Assembly: GCF_040358255.1 (NCBI RefSeq)
Contig: NZ_CP132938.1
Location: 744,001-808,000 of the forward strand
Length of the DNA: 64,000 nucleotides
Reading direction: 5' to 3'
Source of the DNA: Tunturibacter gelidoferens
GTDB lineage: Bacteria > Acidobacteriota > Terriglobia > Terriglobales > Acidobacteriaceae
In this document: positions 53,575 to 63,512 of the stretch, one piece after another
How the letters are laid out: every line of letters begins with the position of its first letter
How positions within the stretch are numbered: position 1 is the first letter of the stretch
Notes under the pieces: model-generated
What the model saw: the letters and a program-made list of their open reading frames with translations, nothing else
Told to the model about the DNA's origin: nothing
Databases searched by the model: none
Made by a program: the position numbers and the translations under genes

Positions 53575-54123
53575 ATGCGCAAAGCAGTTTGGATCGCAGC
53601 AATCATCGGCGTAGCAGCGGCGTGCGGCGTAGGTATCAGGGCGCATGCAGCGCCTGCCGCAGACACAATACAGGCTGGAGCCATGGCGCCCAACTTTACC
53701 CTGCCCTCGCAGGAGGACAAGCCGGTGAGCCTGACCGACTACAAAGGCAAGTGGGTCGTCCTCTACTTCTATCCCAAGGATCAGACTACCGGCTGCACGA
53801 TTGAGGCGCATAACTTCCAGCGCGACCTTGCGAAGTACGATGCTCTGAACGCGGTCGTCCTTGGCGTGAGCCTGGATACGGTGGAGGGCCATAAGACCTG
53901 GTGCTCGAAGGATACGTTTGGCTTCAAGCTGCTCGCTGACCCGGACCACAAGGTCGTCGACATGTATGGCGTTCCGGTGAAGAACTACGGAGTGATGAAG
54001 TTTGCCAACCGCGAGACCTTTTTGATCTCGCCCGACGGCAAGGTTGTGAAGGTTTGGGAGAAGGTCGATCCGAACGTCCACAGCACGGAAGTTCTGGCTG
54101 AGATCACGGCTAACAAGAAGTAG
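53575..54123 (+). CDS. Exported peroxiredoxin (Bcp/PrxQ type)
   Basis: A thiol peroxidase of 182 residues with an N-terminal signal (VWIAAIIGVAAACGVGIRAHA). The AhpC/TSA domain has APNFTLPSQEDKPVSLTDYKGKWVVLYFYPKDQTTGCTIEAHNF, with the peroxidatic Cys in TTGCT; the usual resolving Cys five residues later is absent (His/Asn there), but a Cys in TWCSKDTF could serve. It reduces hydroperoxides in the periplasm. AAGGGGAAC precedes the start. A bidirectional terminator follows. Confidence 0.92.
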   Translation: MRKAVWIAAIIGVAAACGVGIRAHAAPAADTIQAGAMAPNFTLPSQEDKPVSLTDYKGKWVVLYFYPKDQTTGCTIEAHNFQRDLAKYDALNAVVLGVSLDTVEGHKTWCSKDTFGFKLLADPDHKVVDMYGVPVKNYGVMKFANRETFLISPDGKVVKVWEKVDPNVHSTEVLAEITANKK

Positions 54124-54141
54124 GAACTTATCAGCAGACGC

Positions 54142-54186
54142 AAAAAGGCCCGGGCTCTCAATTGAGGAGTCCGGGCCTATTTGCTT
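54142..54186. terminator. Bidirectional terminator between peroxiredoxin and histone-like genes
   Basis: AAAAAGGCCCGGGCTC and GAGTCCGGGCCTATTT form a long GC-rich stem between two convergent genes. Confidence 0.8.
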
Positions 54187-54199
54187 GCCTTGGTGTTAG

Positions 54200-55018
54200 T
54201 TACTTCTTTTTTGGAGCAGCCTTCTTTACAGCCTTCTTTACGGCCTTCTTTGCAGGAGCCTTCTTGGCTGCCTTCTTAGCAGGAGCCTTCTTTGCTGCTG
54301 CCTTCTTCGCTGGAGCCTTCTTTGCTGCTTTCTTAGTTGCCAAGGTAGTACCTCTCTTCTTTGGTTTTTTACTGCTTGCAGTGCCCTTGTTGCCGATCGC
54401 CTTTTTAGGGGCGACCTTACCGCCGCGCAGAGCACTGACCTTCTTCGCGGCAGATTTCGATTTGGCGGAGGCCTTCTTTGGTGCGGCCTTCTTCGCCAGA
54501 ACTTTTTTCACTGCGGCCTTCTTCGCCGCTACCTTCTTTGCAACGACCTTCTTGGCGGCCGGCTTTTTCGCGGCTGTTTTGCTGGCGGCGGGTTTGCTGA
54601 CCTTCTTCGCCGCTGCCTTTACGGGAGTTGGCTTCTTTGCTGCTGCCTTCTTGGCGGGAGCAGCCTTCTTGGCTGGTGGTGCAGCGGCCTTCTTTGCCGC
54701 GGGCTTCGCCGGGCTTGCCGAGGACTCGCTCTTTACCGGCAACTCCGACTGTTTTGACGGCGGCTCGTAGCTGCGCACCGGCGAGGGGGGCAGCGCGAAC
54801 AGCTTCGCATCTTCGGCGTGGGGGTCGTCGTCGGTATCTTCTTCGTCGAGCTGAGCTTCCTCATCGTCGTCATCCGAGGTCATCGTGACCTCTTCTTCTT
54901 CGTCGTCGTCATTGAAGCGGCCGTGGAGATCGTCCTGTTCGTCATCGGGTTCATCGCCGAAGTTATGGTTGTCATCGGCTGCAGTTGCGTGAAGCTTGAT
55001 GGTGTCATCGAACATCAT
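54200..55018 (-). CDS. Histone H1-like protein with acidic N-terminal domain
   Basis: A 272-residue two-part protein. Residues 1-70 are strongly acidic (runs of Asp and Glu such as [17 protein letters not shown]). Residues 95-272 are nearly all Ala, Lys and Pro in [10 protein letters not shown] repeats like eukaryotic H1 tails and bacterial Hc1/AlgP-like proteins. The basic tail should bind DNA or RNA; the acidic head could mask it or recruit partners. The start ATGATG at 55018 follows GTGAGGGG. The function is inferred from composition only. Confidence 0.8.
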   Translation of the reverse strand: MMFDDTIKLHATAADDNHNFGDEPDDEQDDLHGRFNDDDEEEEVTMTSDDDDEEAQLDEEDTDDDPHAEDAKLFALPPSPVRSYEPPSKQSELPVKSESSASPAKPAAKKAAAPPAKKAAPAKKAAAKKPTPVKAAAKKVSKPAASKTAAKKPAAKKVVAKKVAAKKAAVKKVLAKKAAPKKASAKSKSAAKKVSALRGGKVAPKKAIGNKGTASSKKPKKRGTTLATKKAAKKAPAKKAAAKKAPAKKAAKKAPAKKAVKKAVKKAAPKKK

Positions 55019-55176
55019 TGTTGTTGTCCCCTCACTGCTCTCTACTTCTATCGCTCTCTGCGTTGTCTTACCAGCTTCGATGCAGCAACAAACATCTTTA
55101 CTTCCCGGCACGAGATTCTAGCAACAGGATGCATCCAAGCGCTACCGAAGGCAAGCAATCTTTTTCACGAGGAAGC

Positions 55177-57069
55177 TTATCGTGTAGCTTTCTTTTTCGT
55201 TTTGGTGCCTGAGCTCGGCTTCGCTGCATGTGAACTCTTCTTACCTGCGGGCTTACTAGTCGTTGACGATCCGCTTGCCTTCGAGCCTGCGCGCCCGCTG
55301 GAGGGATGCGCAGAACCCTGATGAACACTGGTTGAAACTGTACGCGAGCCACTCCTCTTTCGAGAACCTCTGCCGTGTACGTGGGTGCCGGGTGCGAGCT
55401 TAACCGGCTCCGCGACAGCGAGGGAGGCACCGGGCCGCACCGCGCTCGAGGAGAGATGGTTCCATCGCCGCAACTCTTCCACCGAGACGCCGAATCGATC
55501 GGAGACGGTGACCAGTGTGTCGCCGTGATGGACGGTGTATCGCTGCGGCCGCGTGCTTGCAGCGACGGTCACGGGGATAACAAGTTCGTCTCCTGTATCG
55601 ACACCGTCGTTCGCAGACAGGCCGTTCGCGGCGACGACGTCGCTCAAATGGGCATGCAGAGAGGTCACGATGCCGTCGAGCGACTCACCGGAACGGACTA
55701 CGTGAAAGCGCCAGGTGTTGCGTTTGTCCTGTGGAATCTCCTTGAGGCGCTCCGTGAAAACGTCATGGGTACCGATGGGTATGTGCAGATCGAACGGCAT
55801 GTCGCCTGGTGTCGTCATGCGCAAGAGACTGGGATTGAGGGCCACGATCTCGGGCAGAGAGGAGTTGGTGATGTCGGCGACGAGACGCAGATCGATCGCA
55901 TAGTCGACGGACACGGTGTCGGAGACGACAGGTTCGTCGGGCACCATCTTGTCGAGGCCGTACTTCTCGGGGTTTTTGGCCATGATGACGGCAGCGAGAA
56001 TCTTCGGGACGTAGTCACGAGTCTCCTTTGGCAGCGCGTTGCGGCGGTAGAGCTCCCAGAAATCCGCGTAGCCGGTTCGCTGCACGGCGCGCTGCACGTT
56101 GCCCGGGCCCCAGTCGTAGGCGGCCATCGCGAGATACCAGTCACCGAACTGGTTGTAGAGGGTTTTCATGTACCTTGCGTAGGCGATCGAAGACTTTTCG
56201 GGATCGAAGCGCTCATCGAAGTAGCCGTTGCGTGCCAGGCCGTAGGCGCCGGTCGGCATGAACTGCCACATGCCGCCTGCGCCCGACTTCGCGTTGAGCA
56301 CCTGAGGCTGAAAGCCCGACTCAGCCACGGCGAGATAGATGAGGTCCTGCGGGACGCCCTGCGCGGTCAGCGCGCTCTGAATCATAGTCTTGTATTTGCC
56401 GGCGCGCTCCATGCTGCGAAGCATATGGGCGTGGAAAGAGGGTGAGTTCGCAAAGTATCCGATGTAGCCGGCGACCTGGTCGTTAATGACGAGGGGCAGG
56501 TCGGAGGAGATCTGCAGTTCAGCCTTCAGCTTTGCAGTCAGCTCCGGGTTTGCGGGGAAGGTAAGATCTTCGGCTGTGTCGAGTGGAGCCTCCTCGATCT
56601 TTGGTGAGAATCCGTTGCCCTGCTTCAGGGCTGCCATCTCGAGCGAGTTGACCGCGTTCAAGAGATGATCGAATTCATCGGCTAGTTGCGGGTCGGTCTT
56701 CAGATCCATGCCGCTGGTGAGCATGAGGTCGACGGCAGAGTCGAAGTCCAGCCGCGCTGCGTCGAGACGGCCCGCGCGATAGTTGTCTACGCCGCTGCGA
56801 TAGGCGGCCTCGGCAGAGTTGATCAGCTGCTGCACCTTGAAAGCCCGGGACGCGCTGTCGACAGACTGCTCTGTGGAGGGAGCTGCCTGCCCGGATTGAG
56901 ATGCGGCCGCGCTTGAGGCTTGCGTTATCGCTGGAGCGGTTGTCTGAGCAGAGGTGTTGCCAGGCGAGGCGGACTGATCCTGAGGACAGCCCGTCAGCAG
57001 TACAAGCGGCACACACGCCACCACGAGTGCTACCGTTCGCACCGAATCGCTTAAAGTCATCCGCACCAT
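55177..57069 (-). CDS. mltD: MltD-like membrane-bound lytic transglycosylase with LysM domains
   Basis: Murein hydrolase of 630 residues. A lipoprotein signal ends LLTGC (Cys28). A helical region precedes the SLT domain (about 225-350) with the catalytic Glu in LIYLAVAESGFQPQ (Glu250) and GAGGMWQFMPTGAYGL and AAYDWGPGNVQRA. Two LysM-like domains follow (about 448-493 and 503-548: HVVRSGESL, YTVHHGDTLVTVSDRFGVSVEELRRWN). The C-terminal 80 residues are Ser/Lys-rich and disordered. The start is 57069, or 57060 three codons later. Confidence 0.92.
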   Translation of the reverse strand: MVRMTLSDSVRTVALVVACVPLVLLTGCPQDQSASPGNTSAQTTAPAITQASSAAASQSGQAAPSTEQSVDSASRAFKVQQLINSAEAAYRSGVDNYRAGRLDAARLDFDSAVDLMLTSGMDLKTDPQLADEFDHLLNAVNSLEMAALKQGNGFSPKIEEAPLDTAEDLTFPANPELTAKLKAELQISSDLPLVINDQVAGYIGYFANSPSFHAHMLRSMERAGKYKTMIQSALTAQGVPQDLIYLAVAESGFQPQVLNAKSGAGGMWQFMPTGAYGLARNGYFDERFDPEKSSIAYARYMKTLYNQFGDWYLAMAAYDWGPGNVQRAVQRTGYADFWELYRRNALPKETRDYVPKILAAVIMAKNPEKYGLDKMVPDEPVVSDTVSVDYAIDLRLVADITNSSLPEIVALNPSLLRMTTPGDMPFDLHIPIGTHDVFTERLKEIPQDKRNTWRFHVVRSGESLDGIVTSLHAHLSDVVAANGLSANDGVDTGDELVIPVTVAASTRPQRYTVHHGDTLVTVSDRFGVSVEELRRWNHLSSSAVRPGASLAVAEPVKLAPGTHVHGRGSRKRSGSRTVSTSVHQGSAHPSSGRAGSKASGSSTTSKPAGKKSSHAAKPSSGTKTKKKATR

Positions 57070-57208
57070 CTTCGCTTTTCATTGTAAGGGGTGCAAGAAG
57101 CAAATTCGCCGGCGCTGATGGAATAGCATCTTGTGCGGATGAGAGGCGCGTTCCGAAAAGCAGCGTGAGACGACGTGCTGCCGACTTCAAATCGGCGTTT
57201 CATTCGGG

Positions 57209-58483
57209 TTATCGACTTCGAATCAGGACCGCGGTTGCGTCATCGATGTGGTTCGATCCATGGCTGAATCTGCTCACTTCTTCGATGAGTCCATCGACGC
57301 AGGCTAAGGGCCGCAGAAAGTGTTCGACAAGCCGTCCGGCCCCGAACTCTTCGTCGCTGCGGTTCATGGCCTCGGTGATTCCATCGGTGTAGAAGAGGAG
57401 CTGAGTGCCTGGCTTGAGGGTTACTTTGTATTCGGGATAGGTTGTCGCACCGAGTCCAAGCGGCATGCCGGTGTCGATGTCGAGGAAGGAGCACTGGCCG
57501 TTGATGAGGAGCGGACGCAGATGTCCGGCGCTGGCAATCGTGATCTCACGGGATCGCGCATCGAGCACACCGTAGATCATGGTGACAAATTTGCCCATCG
57601 GAAAGTCATCCATCAGGATTTGATTCAGCCGCATGAGCGTGCTTCCGGGCGAGGGGTCGAGCTTGACCAGCGTGCGCAGGATGGCGCGTGTTGCGGACAT
57701 CAACAGGGCCGCAGGCATGCCCTTGCCGGAGACGTCGCCGAGTACGATTCCGCAGCGATCGTCGCCGAGGTCGATCAGGTCAAACCAATCGCCAGCGACG
57801 GCTCCGGCCGGATTCCACGCGGTTTCAAATGCAAAGCCACAGACCAGGGGGACAGCCTTGACGAAGAGCGATTGCTGGACGACGCGGGCGTCGTCTGCTT
57901 CGCGTTGCATGAGCTCGCGTTCGTGGCGCTCATTGCGGAACAGCCGGGCGTTTTCGATGGCCACCGCGATGTGCCCAGCCAACGCCTCCATCACGGAGAT
58001 CTGGTCCTCAGAGAAGGCGTTGGTCTCCTTGTGATCCACGCACAGGACTCCAATGACCTTCCCGTCAAGCAGAAGCGGAACGGTAACCTCTGACCGGGTG
58101 TCCAACTCACACGCGATGTAGTAAGGATCGATCGTCACGTCGTGGGCGTAGCGCGTCACACCCGTTGCAGCGACGTGGCCGATCATGCCGCGGACGCCAA
58201 TTTTCATGCGGTCGCCCTTCTTGTATGTGGGGCAACCTCGAACACCATGAAGCACCATCTCATCGGTGCCCGGGTCGCGCAGCCAGACGGAGACCTCTAC
58301 GCAGCCGATCGCACCGGCGATATCGTTTACGACCCGATCGAACAACACATCCAGATCGAGGCTGGAGGTAATAAGTTGCGCGGCCCGCTGCAACTTCATC
58401 AAGGCCTGTACGAAATCACAGGATGAATGAATGCGCCTGGGAAGCGCTTCTAGTGCATCGATCGAAGGGAGTTGAGTCGCCAT
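57209..58483 (-). CDS. GAF domain PP2C-type (SpoIIE-like) serine phosphatase
   Basis: A soluble 424-residue signalling protein. Residues about 38-185 are a GAF sensor domain (LFDRVVNDIAGAIGCVEVSVWLRD...VPLLLDGKVIGVLCVDHKETNAF). A short helical linker (ERHERELMQREADDARVVQQSL) leads to a PP2C/SpoIIE phosphatase (about 210-420) with metal-binding Asp in AGDWFDLI, VLGDVSGKGMPAALLM, FYTDGITEA and HIDDATAVLI. Such proteins often regulate anti-sigma partner switching; no partner gene is adjacent. AAGGAGG precedes the start. Confidence 0.93.
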   Translation of the reverse strand: MATQLPSIDALEALPRRIHSSCDFVQALMKLQRAAQLITSSLDLDVLFDRVVNDIAGAIGCVEVSVWLRDPGTDEMVLHGVRGCPTYKKGDRMKIGVRGMIGHVAATGVTRYAHDVTIDPYYIACELDTRSEVTVPLLLDGKVIGVLCVDHKETNAFSEDQISVMEALAGHIAVAIENARLFRNERHERELMQREADDARVVQQSLFVKAVPLVCGFAFETAWNPAGAVAGDWFDLIDLGDDRCGIVLGDVSGKGMPAALLMSATRAILRTLVKLDPSPGSTLMRLNQILMDDFPMGKFVTMIYGVLDARSREITIASAGHLRPLLINGQCSFLDIDTGMPLGLGATTYPEYKVTLKPGTQLLFYTDGITEAMNRSDEEFGAGRLVEHFLRPLACVDGLIEEVSRFSHGSNHIDDATAVLIRSR

Positions 58484-58720
58484 AGTGTCCTCCTTAGCAA
58501 GGACCGGACGTGAATCTATGCCCGTTTGATGTTGCGGCCAACGCCGCGATGCAAAGTTTGATCTTCTGAATTGGCCGATTTCAGAGTGCCGTCGAACTAG
58601 ATTGCCCTGTGCTGCAAGTCGTTAGAGATCAACCCCGTCTGACCATTACCGTAAGTTGCCGGTCCCGCTCTTAGAAACGCATGGGTGTTAAGATGGATAT
58701 TGAGGCTACCCAGCTACAAA

Positions 58721-60523
58721 ATGGATCCAAGTCACATCCGCAACTTCGCGATCATCGCGCATATCGACCATGGCAAGTCCACCCTTTCCGACCGGCTTCT
58801 GGAGCTGACCGGCTCTGTGACCTCGCGCGAGATGCAGGCCCAGGTGCTGGACGCCATGGATCTGGAGCGCGAGCGCGGCATCACGATCAAAGCGCACACC
58901 GTCCGCATGATGTACAAGGCGCACGATGGTGATACGTATCAGCTGAACCTGATCGATACACCGGGACATGTCGATTTTTCTTATGAGGTGTCGCGCTCGC
59001 TGGCGTCGTGCGAAGGGGCGCTCCTGGTGGTCGACGCATCGCAGGGGGTCGAGGCGCAGACGCTGGCTAATGCCTATCTTGCGATCTCGAACGGGCTCGA
59101 GATTATTCCGATCATCAATAAGATCGATCTTCCAAGTGCTGATATTGAGCGCACGAAGGAGATGATTGAGAAGTCGGTTGGGCTGCCTGCGGACGATGCC
59201 ATTGCCGTCAGCGCGAAGACGGGCCTGAATGTTGCAAGCATTCTTGAAGCTGTTGTCACGCTGTTGCCGCCGCCGCAAGGGGATCCGGAGGCGCCGCTGC
59301 AGGCGCTGATCTTCGATAGCTGGTTCGATCCGTACAGAGGCGTGATTGTTCTGGCGCGCATCATCAACGGCAGGCTGCGCAAGGGCATGAAGATTAAGGT
59401 GATGTCGAACGGAAAGATGTTCGATGTGGAGAGCATGGGCGTGATGACGCCGAAGCCCGTCGAGCTTGCGGAACTGAGTGCGGGCGAGGTCGGTTTCTTT
59501 GTCGCTACGATCAAGAATGTTGCGGATACCAAAGTCGGCGACACCATTACTTCGGTGGAAAATCCCTGCGCAGAAGCGCTCCCGGGCTTCGAAGACATCA
59601 AGAGCATGGTGTTCGCAGGGCTTTACACCGTTGATTCGCATGAGCATGCGATGCTACGCGACGCGCTCGAAAAGCTTCGGCTCAACGATGCTTCGTTTTC
59701 GTTTGAGCCTGAGTCTTCTGTCGCGCTTGGGTTTGGGTTTCGCTGCGGATTTCTTGGGCTGCTGCACCTAGAGATCATTCAAGAGCGTCTGGAGCGCGAG
59801 TACGATCTCGACCTGATTACTACTGCACCGGGCGTGCGCTACAGGATCACGATGACCGACGGGAGCGTGCGCGAGGTGGATAACCCCTCGCGTTGGCCGG
59901 AGACCACCGAGATCGAACAGATCGAAGAGCCTGTGATCGTTGCGAAGATTCTGACGAACGAAGAGTACGTTGGCGGCATTCTGAAGCTCGTCGAGGAGAA
60001 GCGCGGACGGCAGCAGAACATGGAGTACGTCTCGGACACGCGGGTTCTGATTACGTATGAGCTTCCGTTGAATGAGATCGTGCTGGATTTTTACGATCGT
60101 CTGAAGACCGTCTCGCGTGGGTACGCCTCGCTTGACTACCAGCTTGCCGGGATGTGGGTTTCGCCGATGGTGAAGATGGATATTCTTATTGGCGGCGATC
60201 CCGTGGATGCGCTGTCGATCATCATCCACAAAGACTTTGCGCAGCAGCGAGGCCGGGCGCTCGTATCGAAGATGCGCGAACTGATTCCGAGACAGATGTT
60301 CGAGGTCGCCATTCAGGCCGCGATCGGTTCGAAAGTCATCGCTCGTGAGACCGTCACGGCAATCCGGAAAAACGTTATTGCCAAATGTTACGGTGGGGAC
60401 ATCAGCCGGAAACGTAAACTTCTCGAGAAGCAAAAAGAAGGAAAGAAGCGAATGAAACGGATTGGCAAGGTCGACATTCCGCAGGAGGCTTTCCTTGCTG
60501 TCCTCAAGGTTGGCGAGGAGTAA
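58721..60523 (+). CDS. lepA: Elongation factor 4 (LepA)
   Basis: Ribosome-bound translational GTPase of 600 residues, the standard length. G1 is [11 protein letters not shown]3 [12 protein letters not shown] and G4 NKIDLP. The characteristic C-terminal domain contains [20 protein letters not shown] and the basic [25 protein letters not shown]. The ATG at 58721 gives the usual [16 protein letters not shown] start; an in-frame start 12 codons upstream lacks support. It is divergent from the PP2C gene. Confidence 0.97.
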   Translation: MDPSHIRNFAIIAHIDHGKSTLSDRLLELTGSVTSREMQAQVLDAMDLERERGITIKAHTVRMMYKAHDGDTYQLNLIDTPGHVDFSYEVSRSLASCEGALLVVDASQGVEAQTLANAYLAISNGLEIIPIINKIDLPSADIERTKEMIEKSVGLPADDAIAVSAKTGLNVASILEAVVTLLPPPQGDPEAPLQALIFDSWFDPYRGVIVLARIINGRLRKGMKIKVMSNGKMFDVESMGVMTPKPVELAELSAGEVGFFVATIKNVADTKVGDTITSVENPCAEALPGFEDIKSMVFAGLYTVDSHEHAMLRDALEKLRLNDASFSFEPESSVALGFGFRCGFLGLLHLEIIQERLEREYDLDLITTAPGVRYRITMTDGSVREVDNPSRWPETTEIEQIEEPVIVAKILTNEEYVGGILKLVEEKRGRQQNMEYVSDTRVLITYELPLNEIVLDFYDRLKTVSRGYASLDYQLAGMWVSPMVKMDILIGGDPVDALSIIIHKDFAQQRGRALVSKMRELIPRQMFEVAIQAAIGSKVIARETVTAIRKNVIAKCYGGDISRKRKLLEKQKEGKKRMKRIGKVDIPQEAFLAVLKVGEE

Positions 60524-60958
60524 CCTGACCTGCTACAGGTTTCAGACGGCTTCGATTTTCGACGCAACTTCTTGTCTAAATACGATTAATCGCTGAACTT
60601 TGCAGGGAGATTCCGGCACCCAGCAGCATTAGATGCGGGAATTTGTAACCTGGTCGTAACGTCGATCTGTGGAAACCCTTGAAACAGCGTTAGTTGCCGA
60701 GAGTTACCCATCTTTGGGTCTCGTAACTCTGGCGGAGGCCTCTCAATATGCTGATTTCTATGCACTTAGCGAGGAACTGTGGAAGTAGCCAGGTTGGTAG
60801 AAGCTGAGATTCGCCAATCTTCCCCTATACTTTGGTTTCCGCAATCCACAGGTTTTTCCACAGGAGTCCTGTGCTTAGTCCTGAAAACAAGCACGATGCA
60901 GCGAGGAGAGAATGTCTATTAAATCTCTCCTCGCTGCTTCATACCGTTGATTTTCGAA
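60524..60958. other. Intergenic region after lepA with DnaA-box-like motifs
   Basis: 435 bp without a gene. Four motifs related to TTATCCACA occur within 195 bp: TGTGGAAAC (60668), TGTGGAAGT (60778), CAATCCACA (60842) and TTTTCCACA (60854). A perfect 14-bp hairpin (60898-60937) ends the region. Confidence 0.45.
60898..60937. terminator. 14-bp perfect hairpin, terminator of ompH-like gene
   Basis: GCAGCGAGGAGAGA (60898-60911) pairs perfectly with TCTCTCCTCGCTGC (60924-60937) around a 12-nt loop, just past the stop of the minus-strand OmpH-like gene. Confidence 0.7.
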
Positions 60959-61639
60959 CTATTGCTTCGGTGCAGCAGGCTTCGGCGTAGTTGTTGGACG
61001 CGGGCGAGCTGTCGTGGCGGCCGGGGAAGACGGTCCAGCTGGGGGTGGCGCCGCGACACCGGACGAGGTGTTGTACGCGGTCACAATGGCCTGTGTCACA
61101 TCCGTGCTCTGGTTGGCCCACATCACGTTGCTCTGCTGTCCGCTGACATCGAGCAGCAGGGTGTAGCCATTCTTGCTCACGTAGTCCTTCAGGGTGACCG
61201 AGACCTTCGCAGCAACCTTGCCGTAGGCTTCCTGCAGATCCGCGTTGTAGGCGGTCTGGGCATCTTCGGCGTTGCGGTTCAGCTCCTTCTCTTTGGTGTC
61301 GATGTTGCGCAGGCGTGTAGCGCGCTCTTCATCGGAGAGAGTTGCGGGAGCACTCTGCAGCTGGGCCTTGAGCGAATCGACCTCCTTCGAGAGGGTGTCG
61401 ATCTGATCCTTCTTTGGCTTGTACTTGTCCTGAATCTGCTGGACGGCACGTTGGCCTTCGTTAGTAGCAAAGACCGCCTGTTCAAAGGCAACGAGCGCGA
61501 TCTTTGCGGGAATGGCCTGAGGCTCGACGGCAGCAGGTGCAGCGATAGCAGGAGCTGGAGCTGCAGCGGTCTGAGAGACTCCGGCTGTGGTCATCAATCC
61601 GGCGCCAAGCGCGGAGATAAGAACAAGGGTGCGATTCAT
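60959..61639 (-). CDS. OmpH/Skp family periplasmic chaperone-like protein (copy A)
   Basis: A 226-residue secreted protein. A Sec signal ends near TTAGVSQTAAA. It is followed by an Ala/Pro-rich linker, an OmpH/Skp-type core (KIALVAFEQAVFATNEGQRAVQQIQDKY), a long coiled coil (about 75-130: KKDQIDTLSKEVDSLKAQL) and a closing strand-helix (YTLLLDVSGQQSNVMW). The C-terminal 35 residues are Pro/Thr/Ala-rich. Skp proteins hold unfolded outer-membrane proteins. It is a tandem paralogue of the gene at 61807, with an almost identical ribosome site (GAAGGAGTACCACA). Confidence 0.88.
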   Translation of the reverse strand: MNRTLVLISALGAGLMTTAGVSQTAAAPAPAIAAPAAVEPQAIPAKIALVAFEQAVFATNEGQRAVQQIQDKYKPKKDQIDTLSKEVDSLKAQLQSAPATLSDEERATRLRNIDTKEKELNRNAEDAQTAYNADLQEAYGKVAAKVSVTLKDYVSKNGYTLLLDVSGQQSNVMWANQSTDVTQAIVTAYNTSSGVAAPPPAGPSSPAATTARPRPTTTPKPAAPKQ

Positions 61640-61806
61640 GCGGTCTGTGGTACTCCTTCAAAATTTCGATCTGTTCGATCGTCGATAGCTTGTTACAAAA
61701 TATCTGAACTGATTCGGATCACCAGGCGGCATCGTTTTTTTTCGAAGTCTACGGAGGTTAGCTTGCGACCAGCCAACTCTCCGTAGCCGAGTTTGTCACG
61801 TTCGCG

Positions 61807-62499
61807 TTACTGCTTCGGCAGCGCAGGCTTCGGAGTCGCGGAGGCGTGCGGATGAGCCGTTGGGGAAGGTGCGGAGGGCACTGGAGGTGCGACTCCCGAA
61901 GACGCGTTGTACGCATCGAGAACTGCGCGCGAGATATCTGTACCTTCGCTGGTCCAGAGCACGCTCATCGAACCGCCCTGTTGGCCGGTGATATCGAGGA
62001 GCATGGTGTAGCCGTTGTCCTCCACGTATTTCTTGACGACTGGCGCGAGTTTTTTCGCAACCACAGCGATAGCCTGCTGCTGCTCACCGGTGACGGCCTG
62101 CTGTGCATCTTCGCCATCGCGCTGGAGCTGCTTTTCTTTGGTGTCGATGGCACGCAGCTTCGCGGCGCGTTCGGACTCGGTCATCGTCGCCGGAGCGCTC
62201 TGCAGCTGCTTCTTGAGGGTGTCGATCTCCTGCGCTTTGGCCTGCAGCTCAGTACCCTTGGGTTCGTACTTCTTCTGCAAGGTCTGAAGCGCGCGTTGTC
62301 CTTCGTTGGTTGCAGCGGCGACCTGCTCGAACTCGATGGTTGCAATCTTCGCGGGGACCGCGTGTGGCGCTACTGGAGCGGGGGCTGCCTGGGTGGGAGC
62401 TGCTGAGGGGGTGGCCGGCGTGCCAGCGGTCTGGGCCACTCCGGCAGCGGATAGCATTCCCGCAGCGAGAGCGGTAGCAAAAGCAAAGGTACGATTCAT
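61807..62499 (-). CDS. OmpH/Skp family periplasmic chaperone-like protein (copy B)
   Basis: A 230-residue paralogue of the adjacent gene. It has the same layout: Sec signal (MNRTFAFATALAAGMLSAAGVAQ), Ala/Pro linker, core KIATIEFEQVAAATNEGQRALQTLQKKY, coiled coil (about 80-140), the closing YTMLLDITGQQ and a Pro/His-rich tail ending KPALPKQ. Roughly half of the residues match copy A by eye. Both lie on the minus strand, 167 nt apart, each preceded by GAAGGAGTACCACA. They are not next to bamA or lpxD, where skp is often found. Confidence 0.88.
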   Translation of the reverse strand: MNRTFAFATALAAGMLSAAGVAQTAGTPATPSAAPTQAAPAPVAPHAVPAKIATIEFEQVAAATNEGQRALQTLQKKYEPKGTELQAKAQEIDTLKKQLQSAPATMTESERAAKLRAIDTKEKQLQRDGEDAQQAVTGEQQQAIAVVAKKLAPVVKKYVEDNGYTMLLDITGQQGGSMSVLWTSEGTDISRAVLDAYNASSGVAPPVPSAPSPTAHPHASATPKPALPKQ

Positions 62500-63512
62500 G
62501 CGGTGTGTGGTACTCCTTCAGGGATTGATCAAACCTTGTACGGCTTCGGGCTCACGGTCGCGTGCCGTCTGGGCCGTTCCCTCCATCCACTCGATCAACG
62601 CACCCTTGAGACAGAGCACGCCCATCTTTTGCCTCGATTGAACCGACTTCCGTGAGGGCAAATCGGCAGCAAAACGAGAGGGCTGCCGGAACACATAGAT
62701 TATAGGGTCCAGCCTGAGCAGGGTCAATCGAGGTGATTCGAGGGCACTCTACAGAAAGTTGGAACATGCTTGAGGCGATATACTGTTTTTCAAATCTTCC
62801 GAATAAGGCTTGGCAGCTTCTCGTCGAGATTGCCAGTGAATGGCTGACTCCCCTTTTGGCGAGCGAATTGCTTCTTCGTGGAAGGCAACACGTTGGCTCG
62901 ATCCGACGTGTGCCAGATACTTGCCCCCAGCTCGCAGAATCTACACCCAACGGATGGTGTAGGCCGTAAGCCCGGAGGTCTGCTTCCTTCATCGGAAGAT
63001 TTCAGGAGGCCAGTGACTGGCCATTGAGATGGAAGGGCCGCTTCCGCGAAGCGGTCCTTCTGGTTTCAAAACAGGGATCGTCCCCAGAAAGTCGTAGAAG
63101 AGAGCTCTTGCCAAGTGGCTTCTTTGGGCGTACCCTAGGAGTTGCCTTGTGAACCGGCTGTGGGTGCCGATCGCTGTGTGGCCACCAGAAAACTACCAAT
63201 TGCGTAGGTTTGGCGGCCAAAGACACAGGATTACAGTAGACCGGATTTGTCGGACTCTGTCGCAAACAGGTAGAGGGTGAAAATCAGGTTCGCCGTTGTC
63301 TGGCGCTCCAGGCTGTGCGTAACCGGCGGATTGGCCGGTGTGATTGCAGCCAAATACCAATAGAAGACGTCCGTTCGAGTAAAACTTGAGACCGTTTCAT
63401 CCGACGCTGCAAAACCGGTTTGGTTCCTCCTCCGTGAGTCTCACGGGGAAGGAGAGGCCGTTTGCGTGGGAAAGAACGCTAATTGCGATCTAAAGCAATA
63501 GGAAGTGGAAGC
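62500..63512. other. Intergenic region of ~1 kb with hairpins, no gene seen
   Basis: No frame here has a ribosome site or a recognisable family. Stem-loops include GGCCAGTGACTGGCC (about 63008-63022), GGGCCGCTTC-CGC-GAAGCGGTCC (about 63036-63058) and CTCC-TCCGTGA-GTC-TCACGGG-GAAGGAG (about 63429-63454). The last lies about 60 nt before the gene at 63513 and could be part of a regulatory leader. I could not match any part to tmRNA, RNase P, SRP RNA, 6S RNA or a known riboswitch. Confidence 0.45.

Noticed and set aside
62930..62992. GAAGGAAGCAGACC on the minus strand, reminiscent of the SRP RNA loop
   Set aside because: The flanking AGGTCCGG half and the pairing arms of the SRP hairpin are missing.
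62552..62992. A 146-codon minus-strand frame upstream of the OmpH-like gene
   Set aside because: It lacks a ribosome site and motifs and is rich in Ser/Arg/Cys. I treat the region as non-coding.
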